A DNA stretch of 64,000 nucleotides, taken from Pyxicephalus adspersus. Lineage: Eukaryota; Chordata; Amphibia; Anura; Pyxicephalidae. The translations under genes and the position numbers were made by a program. Position 1 is the first letter of the stretch; each line of letters begins with the position of its first letter. Positions 1 through 11,229 of the stretch are shown one piece after another. The notes below the pieces were generated by a model, which ran no database searches, was not told where the DNA came from, and saw only the letters and a list, made by a program, of their open reading frames with translations. The stretch covers positions 127,173,014 to 127,237,013 of the forward strand of contig NC_092858.1 in NCBI RefSeq assembly GCF_032062135.1. Direction: 5' to 3'.

Positions 1-1975
1 AATCTTTTACCTATCTTGGCATTCAATTAGCTAGATCTTTACAGGAGTTTTTTCCACTAAATGTTGTACCCCTTTCTTTCCAGGATCTCAGCAGACCTGA
101 AAAAAATGATTGGTTTGGAAGAGCGGCTATCCTCAAAATGACATCCTACAAAGACTACTGTTTCTGATGCAAACAATACCAATACTTATACTGGAATCAT
201 TTTTTTTAAATCTTTGTTTTCCATTTTCAGAACCTTCTTGTTGGGTCAAAAACCCCCAAGAATTGCATTCAACCTGTTAGCACCATTGCGAAACACTGCA
301 GAGGCAAAACACTCCCAGATATCCGGAAATATTACTGGGCCTGCCCTCACACCAGGGTGATAGACTGGAATGCTAACTCTCAGTCGAAAGACTGGGTATC
401 CCTGGAAGGGTACCACTCCATCACCCTATTAGGCCTCACTCCATGGCTCCAAAAATCAGATCTTGATGTAAGGCTTCTATCTCACCCTTTCATCGGTACT
501 TTGCTAGGGATATTTTTAACAGTTGCCTGTATATTTGCAATAACATCAATTCCAGGTCCACTCACCCGCAAACTGGTCTAACCTAGCCTTCCCACCAGGT
601 TTATCTAGTTATTTCCTGAAGGAGTGGTGCAACAACAGACAGTTAACAGCCAGACACTTTTTCAAAGGGGGAAAATTTTGTGACAAACAATCACTGTTAA
701 CAGAAACGGAGCTTCAATTCCATGGTGGACTTAACTGCAACTTCAGACATCTTTCTACCTTCGAGAAACTGTCTACATCCACAGGACCACTTAGACATAC
801 AATTTTGTTCATTTATGGAATTCTCTCTGAACCCACCACAAATTTTTCAGACCGTTTCTGCACACAATTGGAAACAGATCTGAACCAAACCTTCACGGTT
901 GAGGGATGGGAGGACATTAAGGTACTTACATTAAAAGGCTCACAAAACGTAAACATTCAGGAGAATAACTTCAAAATACGTACATGCTGGTACAGAGAAC
1001 CGCACACTTTACACAAACAGATGCCGAACCATGAGAGTAACTGTTGGAGATGTGGAGCAGAGGAAGGCACATTTCTTCACATGTGGTGGAGCTGCCCTCT
1101 TATTCAACCTTTTTGGTCTGAAGACATAGATTTGATTCCAAAGATTACCGGAGAGCTTTCTCCTATTTCTCCTGCACAAATTCTCATACATTACATGCAA
1201 AACACACCACAGCAATACAAAAAAAATCATTCTTTTCCATATCCTGAATGCAGCAAAATTGATAATCCCAAGACTTTGGAAATCCACACTACCACTACCC
1301 GAGAATGGTTCCTGCATATTAATCGTATAGCAGAAATAGAAGAGCTTCAAGAGACAACATGGCTAGAAATTACTATACTTGGGCTTGCTGGTGGAACTTT
1401 CATGAATCTCTGGAATACCACTCTATTGGTAATGGGAACCAATAAAGGTTCAATCCGATGTGAGTGTCCTACTCCTGTGCTCTTATATATCTTTTTGTTC
1501 CTTGTCTTCAATTTCATGCCCTTCGTTCTCAATATTAAATATCTTCGCCACTCGGGCATTCTTATTTTATCCTTTCTTTCGTCTGCTCTACCCCTCATGT
1601 CCCAATCCAGTGAGACATAAATAATTATCTTCCTGAAGACATAACAGAAGTGTGATTTTTGCCCAATTAATCTTCACATTTATGTCACTCTAGTCAGTCT
1701 CAATGGTAGGGTACATAATTTCATGAGGCATATTGATTCCCTACAAGACTCCACCCCTCCCTGTTTACTTTTCCCTCTATGTTGAAAAGGCCTTATACTA
1801 TGTTATAAAAATTACATAACCATTCTTTTTCTCATTTTCTGTTTTTGAATATTTATGTACCTTATCTATGAATGTCCTGCTCGTGTAAATTGTCTATTGT
1901 ATTTTTATTATAATGTTGGAAACTTCTGATGACAATTCAATAAAGCTTATTTTTTTTGGAAAAAAAAAAAAAAGA
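1..1975 (+). mobile_element. 3' end of an L1/Tx1-type LINE (ORF2 C-terminus, 3' UTR, A-tail)
   Basis: The window opens inside ORF2 of a non-LTR retrotransposon. Around 270-580 the translation resembles the post-reverse-transcriptase region of vertebrate L1 ORF2 (leucine/proline-rich, with a conserved stretch around 'RKYYWACPHTRVIDWN'). A second frame is open from about 580 to the stop at 1618-1620 and ends in a cysteine/histidine knuckle, 'CWRCGAEEGTFLHMWWSC' (C-x2-C-x8-H-x4-C), a hallmark of L1-clade ORF2 C-termini. One frameshift separates the two frames at roughly 490-575, so this copy is dead. A 3' UTR of about 340 bp follows, with AATAAA near 1939 and an A-run ending near 1975. The 5' part lies outside the window. 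The assignment to an L1/Tx1-like clade rests on motif resemblance. Confidence 0.85.
580..1620 (+). pseudogene. LINE ORF2 C-terminal fragment with CCHC knuckle
   Basis: This open frame of about 346 codons has its first ATG at 805 but is clearly continuous upstream to about 580. It holds the C-terminal domain of an L1-type ORF2 protein; the CCHC-like knuckle is encoded at about 1039-1098. In such elements ORF2 supplies endonuclease and reverse transcriptase for target-primed reverse transcription. Here the catalytic domains are off-window or in another frame, so no active enzyme is encoded. It is not a host gene. Confidence 0.75.
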
Positions 1976-2229
1976 GTACAAAAAAACAAAAGAGTCAGTC
2001 AAAGGCGCATGACAAAGGGCAAACAAAAGCATATGAGAAAAATAAACATTGTGTTGAAAAAAGAGTTCCAATCAACCAGGACCCCCAAAATAACCATGGA
2101 CTAGATAAATGAAAGTTCTACACATTGAATCCCACTAAAAAATCAAATATCAAAGGTGGCCAATTATGAGACCAATAAGCACTGTTAAAAAAAGAAGATG
2201 GAAAAAAAACACGAAAAAGGAAAACACAA

Positions 2230-2480
2230 GAGGGGAATATTAATAATAGCTTAAGGCCCCATCAGTTAAGGAGAAAGGGTATTGCAGAATGGGGTGGGCG
2301 GGGTTATGCCATCATGACACCTCTGAACGTGACTTCATGATAGCATAACCCCGCCCACTCTTTCATCGCAAATCTGAGCCAGTGATGGGAGAATGGGTTG
2401 TGTGCAGTGACAGACCGCCCACTCTCCCATTGCATGCTCAGATCCGGGGGATGTGTCTAGAGCCGCAGAACACCCAAAGA
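2230..2480. repeat. Foldback element with GC-rich inverted arms
   Basis: Arms of about 26 bases at 2292-2317 and 2335-2360 are inverted complements with few mismatches (core GGGCGGGGTTATG), separated by a loop of about 17 bases. The flanking 60-100 bases on each side carry related GC-rich words (cgcccactc). Palindromic GC-rich words like these also occur in the hAT MITE at 17360-17619, but I cannot align the two end to end. Confidence 0.55.
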
Positions 2481-3842
2481 GCCAGAGCAACAACTGAATT
2501 GGGACATAGTTTGCCCATGGAACCAGAACTCTATCATAAACCTAAATTCATAAATTATCAGAGTTCTGCATTTTTTTTTTTTTTTTTTTGCAAAACTTCC
2601 AAAATGTAGGAATAAACATTGAGTGCAATACAACTGTGTTTGATTTCTTATTTGTGCTCCCAAAATGTTTGTTGTCCAGACTTTATTCCATTTTTGTAAT
2701 TTATTTTAGATGGACCAATAGCCAAGTTCTTTAAGTGACATTCTGAAGAATCATATTCTCAAAAAAGTTAGGTCTAGCACCATCATTGATGCAGTTTGCG
2801 TTAATGGTAGTTTTATCCTTTTTTATGCAAAGATATCTCAGAAGAACAGGAAAGAGGTAAAAGCCTGGACAGCTTTTGGGTTATGCAGCCGGCCTATTGC
2901 AGTTTTCTTCCACGTGCTTTGTGCGCGCATTTTAGATCATTTGAAGACTCTTCTGAGGTCAGCGTTCATTGACTGTTGCATCTGACCCCCTTTGATCTAC
3001 ATTTCACTCACCCTAAACTAAAATAATCTGCTTTTAAATGGACATGTATGGAAAAGAAGCAGTTTGATGGATACAAAACCTTACTATACTTTAGTATGCA
3101 AATGTAATTTTATACATAACCCCTCAGGTCAAAATTAACCCTGAACCAACATAAAACGTCTGTAGTCATATCTTGACTCATGTCTGTCTGAGGTTAAAAT
3201 AATGCTGCAAAGTGCAAATAAATATATTTTTAAAAGGAAGGCAGTTGATTGTGGTTATTAGCATTGACAGACACACAAAAATCTTGCAAATCCTCTATAC
3301 AATTAGATATAGCCAATTGTGGACAGGTACCTGATTTTGATTTTGATTTAATAAAATAATTTATGCTGTAAATTTGAAAGCATGAACATCATTTAGAGTG
3401 TTTGATAACAAATTATGTATAATTGGCTAAATGGCTAAATGTTATGTTTCAATTAAATTGCTCATCTTGACAATTTGTTTAAACTACAAAGAGATGCCAC
3501 CTAGTGGCTGCATGTGATGGTGTGTGAATATAAACGACAAAAAAATTGCTTTTGAAAAATGAAAATCACCCTCACAAAAAAAGCCAGGTTTAATTAACCT
3601 GTAGTATGATTTTAGGAAATACAAAGAAAATAAAAGAATAACATTTTCAAAAAACATGTAAACTTTAAAGACAACATTACATAATCCATGTTAAAATTAA
3701 ATATTCATTAAAAAATAATGTATTTTAAACAGATAATCTGAATACATAAATGTAATTTCAGATAATTTTAATTAAATCCTGTGTTTTGCATCTTAGAAAG
3801 AGGATCAGAAGAGCCTATTGATTTTCTTTAAAAATTATACCA

Positions 3843-3845
<3 letters not shown>

Positions 3846-3886
<41 letters not shown>
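3846..3886. repeat. (TA)n microsatellite
   Basis: About 20 uninterrupted TA dinucleotides. Confidence 0.95.
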
Positions 3887-3891
<5 letters not shown>

Positions 3892-4072
3892 GTTAACACC
3901 TAGAACTTGCTAGAAGAAAAACTAATACATTTGTTTGTTCCTATTTATCAGAACTTCTGCAAATATGGCATATATAGCAATTCATCCAAATAATCTGGTT
4001 GCAGCATAATATATTTGCAGGGGTATATAGATTAAGAACTAACTTATTACATATGACTAGTAAAAGTGTGGC

Positions 4073-4168
4073 NNNNNNNNNNNNNNNNNNNNNNNNNNNN
4101 NNNNNNNNNNNNNNNNNNNNNNNNNNNNNNNNNNNNNNNNNNNNNNNNNNNNNNNNNNNNNNNNNNNN
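4073..4168. other. Assembly gap (96 N)
   Basis: A run of N. Any open frame drawn through it is meaningless. Confidence 0.99.
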
Positions 4169-4659
4169 CATTCTTCAGTTTTTTTTTCATTTTTTGTTTT
4201 TGCAAGTTCCAGTTGCATAATTAAAATTTTTTTCATCTCCAATCACCTCCTCCCATTTACCTGCAACCTACAGGTTTTTTTTAGATGTCACCTGTATATT
4301 TTAAATGTATGATTTTTGGTCCTGGATAGAATGAGGAAAGGTTGGAATCCCATAAAATGTTATTGCTATTGGCTATTTTGTCAGCTAAAATAACTTTTAC
4401 TTGTTTTTTTATTGAGTTTTCAAAAATTATACTGGTCAACAAACATTTTATTGCCAAACACATTAAAGTGATTTTAGGTTTTGTTTCTTGCGCAGATTCT
4501 AAATATGGTATTGGTTTTGCTAGATTGGATCTAGTTTTTGAAATAATGACCTCAATATTTACTTCAAGAAAATTAAGCAAAATTAAACCAGATATGCCTA
4601 CATATACAAATTTCTGAAATACTTAATGTCAATATATTTTATATTCAGTACATCCTCAT

Positions 4660-6236
4660 ATGATCTCATACATCCTATGCATCCTTTCTTGCTGATGATC
4701 AGGACAATCACATTGAAGGCTCCAGCAGTAGTCTGCCATCATGTGTCTTATCCTATCTGCCCTGATACCTTTCTTCCATCACCTTTATACCTTGATAGAA
4801 CCTCTCCCTTGTTCCTCACTGAAATCACCAATGTTTTCTCGAAATTTTTGCAAATGGCTATGGAGATAATGTATCTTTATGCTCATAGTAGCACCCAAAT
4901 TTTTAAAGTTTAAAAGCAAGTTTTGTACCAGTTCTTCATAATTTTGTTTTTTAGGGAAGAAGAAGTTTTTGACAACCATGACATAGCTGTGCCAGGCAGA
5001 AGCGTCAGTATCAGTCATGTAACTTGTGAAATTTGAATCATTTATCAGTTTCTGAATCTGGGGTCCATCAAAGATTACTGATTTAAAATTTTCAGTACTC
5101 AATACAGGGAAGAATCTACAAATGTATTTGAAGCAATCACCGTCCTTGTTCAGAGCTCTAACAAATTGCTTCATTAATCCCAACTTTATGTGTAGTGGAG
5201 GGAGAATGATTTTTTCTTTGTCAACCTTGGGTTCGTTAATAATGTTCGCTGAACCTCTTTTTATGTTTTCCCTTGGAGGCCATGTCGCTTTTTCCAGTGA
5301 TCCTGCTTTGCTCTACTATCCCACAAGGAGATGAAACATGATACTTTGTGTATCCACTTTGCTGTCCAAGTAGGAAGTTTACCATTTTCAAATCAACACA
5401 TATGGACCATTGGTGTTCATGATAGCAAAGCTTTTGTAAGACCATTTGGATATTTGCAAGTTCTTCTTTAAGTTTTGTTGAGTGACCAATTAGAATTGAT
5501 GCATAGCAGTTGCCATTATGCAGTAAAACAGACTTCAAACTTCGAGTGGAACGGTCTATGAAAAGCCGCCAGTCTTCTGCTCGGTATTCTGGTACTCCCA
5601 TATGGGCTAGTAGTCCAGGGATGGTACAACAGTACACAAAGTCTCTATCTTCACTGAAATAGGATAGGAGTGTCACCTCTCTTGTCCTTAAGCTCTTCTT
5701 GGGAGAACTGCTGGTTTGATGAAACACTTCCTTCATATTCACTTCCACTGCTAACTCCTGGATTACACTCCAAACCCTGTATATCCTCCATGTCAGATAC
5801 AGGAATATCAGGGAGTGTACTGAACACTGGTATGGGAACATCAGCACCATGCGGCACAGGTCGCCTTGCTGATTCTAAATCAGGGTACTCCCACTTGTTT
5901 TTCTTGTAACGATTGAAACCTTTTACATTCTCAGCCCAAAAGTAACAATTATATGATGTTTTTGGGCTCTTGCCATACCAAAGGTACACCAAATGTCAGA
6001 CTTTTCAGTTTTCCATTTTTCCACTGATATAGACACTCTACACAATGTTTGCATACCAGATGGGGAGTCCAATACTTATCTTGGTCCCCCAGTTTAATAC
6101 CAAAATATGCAAGATATGCTTGTTTCACAAATTATGTAATGTTGCTTCTCTGTTTTTGCTGAGAATATTCACCAAAATTGTAGCAAAATACATTATCATT
6201 CAAGTCATTTAAACAACTTCTTCTTGAAGAACTCAT
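4660..6236 (-). pseudogene. Decayed copy of a multicopy transposon-like gene family
   Basis: Read on the minus strand, a coding sequence can be followed from an ATG at 6236 to about 4660 in several frames. Recognisable blocks in order are a cysteine/histidine-bearing N-terminal part ('WTPHLVCKHCVECLYQWKNG'), 'RRPVPHGADVPIPV', 'YRAEDWRLFIDRSTRSLKSV', 'LLGQQSGYTKY', 'LGLMKQFVRALNKDGDCFKY', 'FDGPQIQKL', 'MSIKIHYLHSHLQKF', 'FSEEQG' and, after a further frameshift, 'MMADYCW'. I recognise these as blocks of a large family of uncharacterised proteins, present in many near-identical copies in arthropod, fish and amphibian genomes and presumably carried by a mobile element. I cannot assign a transposon superfamily. 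The copy has a stop at about 6125 and several frameshifts (about 5651, 5330, 5200, 4790), so it is a pseudogene. Confidence 0.7.
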
Positions 6237-6719
6237 ATTTATATAAAAAAAGAAAAGGTGTAAATAAAAAGGCAAATGAAAGTTTCATGAAAATAATGCT
6301 ACATTTAATATAAAAAATGCAAAATATAGGTGTAAATAAAGATTGATAATAATATGCTGTGTTAACAATTGTTGTTGGTAAAATCGTCTATTCGGATTCC
6401 TGTATCACAAAAACTAGAGCCAAATCAATGAAACTGATGTCATTTCTGCATTTAGCAGACCTGAAATACACTAAATAGTAAAAAAAATCACACTTACCTC
6501 CTGTAAATGTAAAAAAAAAACAGCATGTTTGCATGGAAAAGTCTATTCTGAGCAGCCCAAAGCCTTTTATGTCATGTATCCCAAAAGATTTTAGGCTCCC
6601 ATTCGGTCTTTAACACTCTGGTGCTAAAGACAGAAGGTGAGGGCCCCCCCCCCTTTTTTTTTTTAAATGTATTTTGGAAAAAAATGTTTTTTTACTTGAT
6701 ATAAAAGGGTTATATACCT
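6237..6719. other. AT-rich intergenic DNA, nothing recognised
   Basis: Probably includes the flank of the decayed element on its left. There is a C-run/T-run at 6645-6664 and no coding signal. Confidence 0.5.
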
Positions 6720-6819
6720 GTTATTAATATTATTAATATTATTAATAATAATATTAATATTAGTATTATTATTATTATATTATTATTATTATGAAGAATA
6801 ATAATAATAATAATAAACA
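6720..6819. repeat. (ATT)n/(AAT)n microsatellite
   Basis: About 100 bases of imperfect ATT/AAT trinucleotides that switch strand sense part-way. It abuts the tail-like sequence of the retroposon at 6820-6896. Confidence 0.9.
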
Positions 6820-7434
6820 GTAATTATAAAGCTCTAACACATTTTGCAGTGCTGTTCATTAAATAGGGGTTGCAAAGTACCGACAGATACAGAGAGCCTG
6901 ATTTGTTAAAGCCCTCCATGGCTAGAGAGGATACACTTTCATCAGTGAAGCTGGGTGATCCAGCAAACTTGGAATGGATCTGGTCCAAGATTTAAAACAT
7001 TTGCTAGCAAATAGCAAATGATTTTAGGAAATCCATTCCAAGTTTGATGGATCGCCCACTTTCACTGTTGAAAGTGTATCCTCTCCAGCCTTGGAGAGCT
7101 TCATTAAATCAGGCCCAGAATGTGATATGTGAGAAGGGGAGAACCCTGTTTAAAAGAGCTTACAATCTAAGAGAAGGGGAAAGTAGCACAATAGCGTGTT
7201 TATGGGTGTATTTTTCTATCAGGTCAGAAAGGTAAGTAGGACAAGAACTAGAGAGGGATTTGAAAGCAAAGCACAGGATCTTGAATTTGATTCTAAGGTG
7301 AAATGTAAGCCAACGAAGAGCACTACAAAGAGTGATAATAATAATAATAATAATAAACAGGATTTTTATAGCACCAACATATTACCCAGCGCTGATAGTG
7401 TTTTGTTACTATTTATAAACAGTATCATATTACG
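6820..7434 (-). mobile_element. Retroposon 3'-tail family, interrupted by a MITE
   Basis: Two segments (6820-6896 and 7114-7430) carry the words of a tail family seen elsewhere in the window: AAT repeats, 'aacaggatttttatagc', 'cagcgctg', 'aaataggggttgcaaa' and 'agagcttacaatcta'. The better preserved opposite-strand copy is at 26660-26768. The AAT repeat at 7338-7357 corresponds to the element's 3' tail read on the minus strand. A foldback MITE sits inside (6897-7113) and a Gypsy LTR adjoins at 7435, so at least three insertion events are stacked here. Confidence 0.55.
6897..7113. mobile_element. Foldback MITE, copy A (CCTGATTTATTAAAG family)
   Basis: A nearly palindromic 217-bp element beginning CCTGATTTGTTAAAG and ending CTTCATTAAATCAGG. 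Long inverted arms include 'gaggatacactttcatcag' and its complement, and 'atccagcaaacttggaatgg' and its complement. The same family recurs at 32420, 40514, 50597, 57096 and 59560. It has no coding capacity and I cannot name the superfamily. Confidence 0.85.
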
Positions 7435-8174
7435 TGTCACGCACAGAGAGACAGGACCACTAGGGGGGTATGGAGGTGGTGTGAGCCCTGAGAAGGGACA
7501 AGGCGCAGAGTCTAAGCCGTAACCAGGTTTTCTCCAGAGCCTCTGATACTGAGGATGTTGCGCTGCTGGTTACAGCCAGGTTGCGGTCCTTGGGCACACG
7601 AAGGTGGACAAGCAGGGTACATAATCACAAGGCAGAAGGATAGTCCAGGAAAGCCAGGCTCGAAACAGGCAGAAATCAAGAGAGGTCAGGTCACACCCCA
7701 GGGGTCAATAGCCAGAGATCCAGGAGACAGACACAAGTGACACAGGGGCCACTGTAGGCATAGGGAACACAGGAGACACTGGAAGCAACAGGGGGCACAG
7801 GAGACTCATAGATATCCACAGACAGACAGGAACACTGGAACAGCACAAGGAAGTTGGTTGGGAACCAACAGACTGGACAACGATGGGTTAACACAGGAGC
7901 TGAACACAGGAAACACTGGATTAAGCAACAGGTGTACAGGAACTAGCTCACAGGGCTAGGGGCTCAGCACTAGTAAAGACTTGTGGCACGAACACCTAAT
8001 GCAATGTGTGAGCTAGCTAAATAGGCAGGGCTGGTCCAGAGGCTATTTTTTAATTGGTCAGCAGATTGGACACAGTTGATAAACTTAGAAACAGTGACAT
8101 GCCCAGCGTCAAAACTGCTTACATGCGCAGGGGAGAGGCATCTGCGCTTTAGAAGGGAAGAGGTAAGTGTGACA
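7435..8174 (-). repeat. 3' LTR of the Gypsy element (740 bp)
   Basis: Bounded by TGTCAC and GTGACA ends (5'-TG...CA-3'). It aligns along its whole length with the 741-bp solo LTR at 46780-47520. On the minus strand it directly follows the polypurine tract. Confidence 0.9.
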
Positions 8175-8176
8175 TT

Positions 8177-8189
8177 ACCCCCCCTTTTA
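8177..8189 (-). promoter_or_regulatory. Polypurine tract of the Gypsy element
   Basis: On the minus strand the sequence TAAAAGGGGGGG lies two bases from the LTR start. This is the expected primer site for plus-strand DNA synthesis in LTR elements. Confidence 0.8.
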
Positions 8190-8375
8190 TGGGGCCTCCC
8201 CACCCGCTGAGGTTCAGGTTTCAAGGGGAAGCGAAGGTGGAAATTTTTAGCCAGAAGAGGGGCAGACACATCTGCAGCAGGAACCCACAATCTCTCCTAA
8301 GGGCCAAAACCTTTCCAGTAGATCAGGTACATGAGCTTCTTACGAGAAATTTTGGAATCCAAAATTTGATGGACT

Positions 8376-9326
8376 TCATATTCCTAAGAAGAATTGTTTG
8401 TAGGGGTAGCCAGGGGAGAGGGACGAGAAAAGAGGTGCCTTACAGCGATGCCGATGCACAAACTTCTTGTAACAGGCAGGTGACTGCTCTAGGTGCTGTG
8501 ATGTTGAGGCCCAAATACGGTTGAAGTCCCTCTGCAGGGCACAGAGCGCGGGTACTTCACTGGAGCAGGGTATAAGAGACGGAAGGTGAGGATGTTTGCC
8601 ATAGACAATAGAAAATGGAGACTCCTTGGTGCTGGAGCAAACATGATTATTGTGGGCAAACTCTGCCCAAGGTAGTAGAGCCACCCAATCATCATAGTGG
8701 GCAGATACTAGAGCTCCAAAGTATTGCTCCAAGGACTGATTGACCCTTTCTGTCTGTTCGTGGTTTCTGGTGGTAAGCTGAGAACTCCGCAGAAATGTCC
8801 AGGGATTTGCAGTAGTCTTTCCAGAAAAGTGAAATAAATTGTACCCCACGATCCGAGACAATTGGGTGGGCATGCCATGAAGTCTAAAAGGTTCTTGAAT
8901 AAAGACTGGCACCAGTGCTGCTGCTGATGGTAAAGCAGGAAGAGGTACAAAATGGCCAATTTTGGAAAAACGATCCACAACCACCCATATAACTGTACAA
9001 CCTTTAGAAGGAGGAAGATCCATGATGAAATCCATTGATAGATGACTCCAAGGTTCTTTAGAAATAGGTAGTGGAAGAAGTGGTCCTGCAGGGGTGCAGG
9101 TGCCAGACTTTTTTTGGGCACAGACAGCACTGGCTTTGACATAGTCGGTCACATCCTTGTGAACATTGGGCCACCAGTACTGACGGGAGAGGAATGCAAA
9201 GGTTCTGTGTACGCCTGGGTGGCCAGAGAGCTTGGAGTCATGTGCCCTACGTAACTTTTTGGTACAGAGTCGGGGAGGCACCAGGGTTTTACAAGAGGGA
9301 ATATCGGATTCCTGGATAGAGGTCAA
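8376..9326 (-). pseudogene. Gypsy integrase, inactivated
   Basis: A 316-codon open frame covers the zinc-binding HHCC region ('HDSKLSGHPGVHRTF', then 'YWWPNVHKDV'), the integrase core ('SMDFIMDLPPSKG' and 'VVVDRFSKIGHFVPL'), and the later conserved 'ERVNQSLEQYFG' and 'WAEFAHNNH' blocks. Only one of the paired zinc-finger cysteines is kept. The segment where the second catalytic aspartate should lie is scrambled by compensating shifts. In intact elements integrase inserts the cDNA into the genome; this one should be inactive. Downstream the chromodomain-like tail is not clear. Confidence 0.85.
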
Positions 9327-9439
9327 GGCAAGGATATGTGCCGGTAGGATAATGAACTCTGGGTCAGCATTGGTTTCAGAATCCTGTAGATCGATGAAGC
9401 AGGAGAGTGCATCAGCTCAGGAATTAGAAGAACCAGGTG

Positions 9440-10823
9440 ATAAAGGTGAGTACAAAATCGAAACAGAAGAGAAAAACAATGACCAACAAGCCTGCCGGGG
9501 GGTTGAGGCAATAAGCAGACTGTAAGTATTCAAGCTTTTTGTGGTCTGTGAAGATAGTGACCTTGTGAGGAGAACCCTCTAAAAGATAGCGTCATTGCTC
9601 CAGTGCTAGCTGGAAAGCAAGGAGCTCCCTGTCTCCGATGAAGTAATTTTTTTCCACTGCGAAGAATTTCCTTAAAAAAAATGCACATGGGTGTCGAGCT
9701 CCGGTGGGAGTCTGGTAAAGAACAGCCCCCACTCCAACAGATGAGGCATTACCTACACAGAGAAGGGTTTGGAAACATTTGGTCTAACCAGGGCCAGGCC
9801 CGAAAGAAAGGGTCACTTTAATGCATGAACGGCCTCAACAGCCTCAGAAGGCCAATTTTTGGGGTCAGCATCCTTCCGGGTCAGTGCACTGATGGGAGCT
9901 ACAAGCGTAGAGTAATTTTTGATGAATTGGCGGTAATAGTTGGTGAAGCCCAGGAAGCGCTTCTCCAACTGGTCCCAGGAAGGACCAGTTGGAGATGGCC
10001 GTAACCTTCCCAGGATCCATGGAGAGACCCTCCTTGGAAACAATGTAGCCCAGGACGGGCAGCTGTGGCCATTCAAACAGGCACTTTTCTGCCTTAGCAT
10101 AGAGCTTATTGTCTCTGAGCTGTTGTAAAACCAAACAAACATGCTGTCTATGGGTGGACAAGTCAGGGGAAAGGATCAAAATGTTGTCCAGATTAAAGAC
10201 AACACAAATGTACAACAGGTCATGAAAAAAATCATTGAAGAGACCGAAGGGCATCACTAGGTATTCATAATGCCCATCTCTGGTGTTAAATGCTGTCCTC
10301 TACTCGTGCCCCTCCTTGATCCGGATTAGGTTGTAGGCGCCTTGGAGGTCTAATTTTGTGAAGACCTGGGCCCCTCGGAGCAGGTCAAAGAGCTCAGGGA
10401 TAAGCGGCAGTGGGCAGCAATTCTGAATTGTGATAGCATTCAGACCACGATAGTCAATACAGGGGTGAAGAGATACATATTTCTTATGAACGAAAAAGAA
10501 CCCAGCGCCAGCAGGGGAAAAAGACTTGCGTATAAATCCCTTTTGCAGATTTTCCTTAATGTATTCGCTCATGGCCTTGGTCTCCGGGAGACTGAGGGGG
10601 GTATCTCCGACCTGGGAGGTGTAGAATTTGGTATGAGGTCAATAGCACAGTCATGGGACCGGTGTGGGGGAAGTTGCTCAGCCTTACGTTTGGAGAACAC
10701 ATCCTGGAAGTTCATGTACAGTGTAGGAATGGAAACAGAAACCTCCGATGTAGAAAGAGTGAGCGACTTGAGAGGCTTGACCTTAAACAAACACTGGGAG
10801 TGACAGGGTGGGCACCAGGCCAA
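9440..10823 (-). pseudogene. Gypsy reverse transcriptase/RNase H, inactivated
   Basis: Consecutive minus-strand frames carry the RT fingers and palm: '[14 protein letters not shown]' and '[14 protein letters not shown]' (10572-10300), '[18 protein letters not shown]', and 'MPFGLFNDFF' (10257 onward). The catalytic box that normally has two adjacent aspartates reads N-L-D-N here. The thumb and connection follow ('KLYAKAEKCLFE', 'FLGFTNYYRQFI'), then RNase H-like sequence towards 9440. Frameshifts lie near 10560, 10290 and 10000. The enzyme would copy element RNA into DNA; this copy is dead. Confidence 0.85.
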
Positions 10824-10869
10824 TACCTCAGGAAGACCAATTACTTAGGAATGTGTTTGAAGCTATGGG

Positions 10870-11105
10870 AGGCCAAGGATGACTGCCGGTGAGGCCTGTG
10901 GGAGAACGAGGAAAGTTAAGGTCTCATGATGAAGCACACCCACTGACATGTGGATGGGCAAACTTTGGAAATGGATTAGTCCACAGGATAAAATTGTTCC
11001 AACCACCGCAGAGATTTGCAAGGCTTGAGGCAAAGGTTCCTTTAGGCCAGGCAAAATCCTTGACAAGGGAGGCAGAAATGAAATTACCTGCCGCCCCAGA
11101 ATCAA
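10870..11105 (-). pseudogene. Gypsy aspartic protease region, frameshifted
   Basis: The Asp-Ser-Gly active-site triplet, followed by an Ala-Ala-Gly-Asn-Phe context, is encoded at about 11075-11097. It is in a different frame from the rest of the domain ('ALQISAVVGTILSCGLIHFQ' at 11030-10970). The domain is typical of the retropepsin between gag and RT. Confidence 0.7.
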
Positions 11106-11229
11106 TGAAGGCCTTAAGGGCTAGTGTGGACTTATGGTGATGAAGCTGAATAGGTATGGACGGTCGCTGAGTGGAGGGGGAGAAGAGTGACCTAGCATGC
11201 CCCCCTCAGAACATACTAGGCACTGCAGT

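Larger units (their letters stand above)
2485..4650. other. AT-rich intergenic DNA, no gene seen
   Basis: No coding signal or recognisable transposon protein is present. It contains a run of about 18 T at 2571-2589, a (TA)n microsatellite at 3846-3886 and an assembly gap at 4073-4168. The remainder is unclassified. Confidence 0.6.

Noticed and set aside
805..1620. 271-codon open frame as a host gene
   Set aside because: It is the C-terminal part of an L1-type ORF2 with the CCHC knuckle, followed by a LINE 3' UTR and A-tail.
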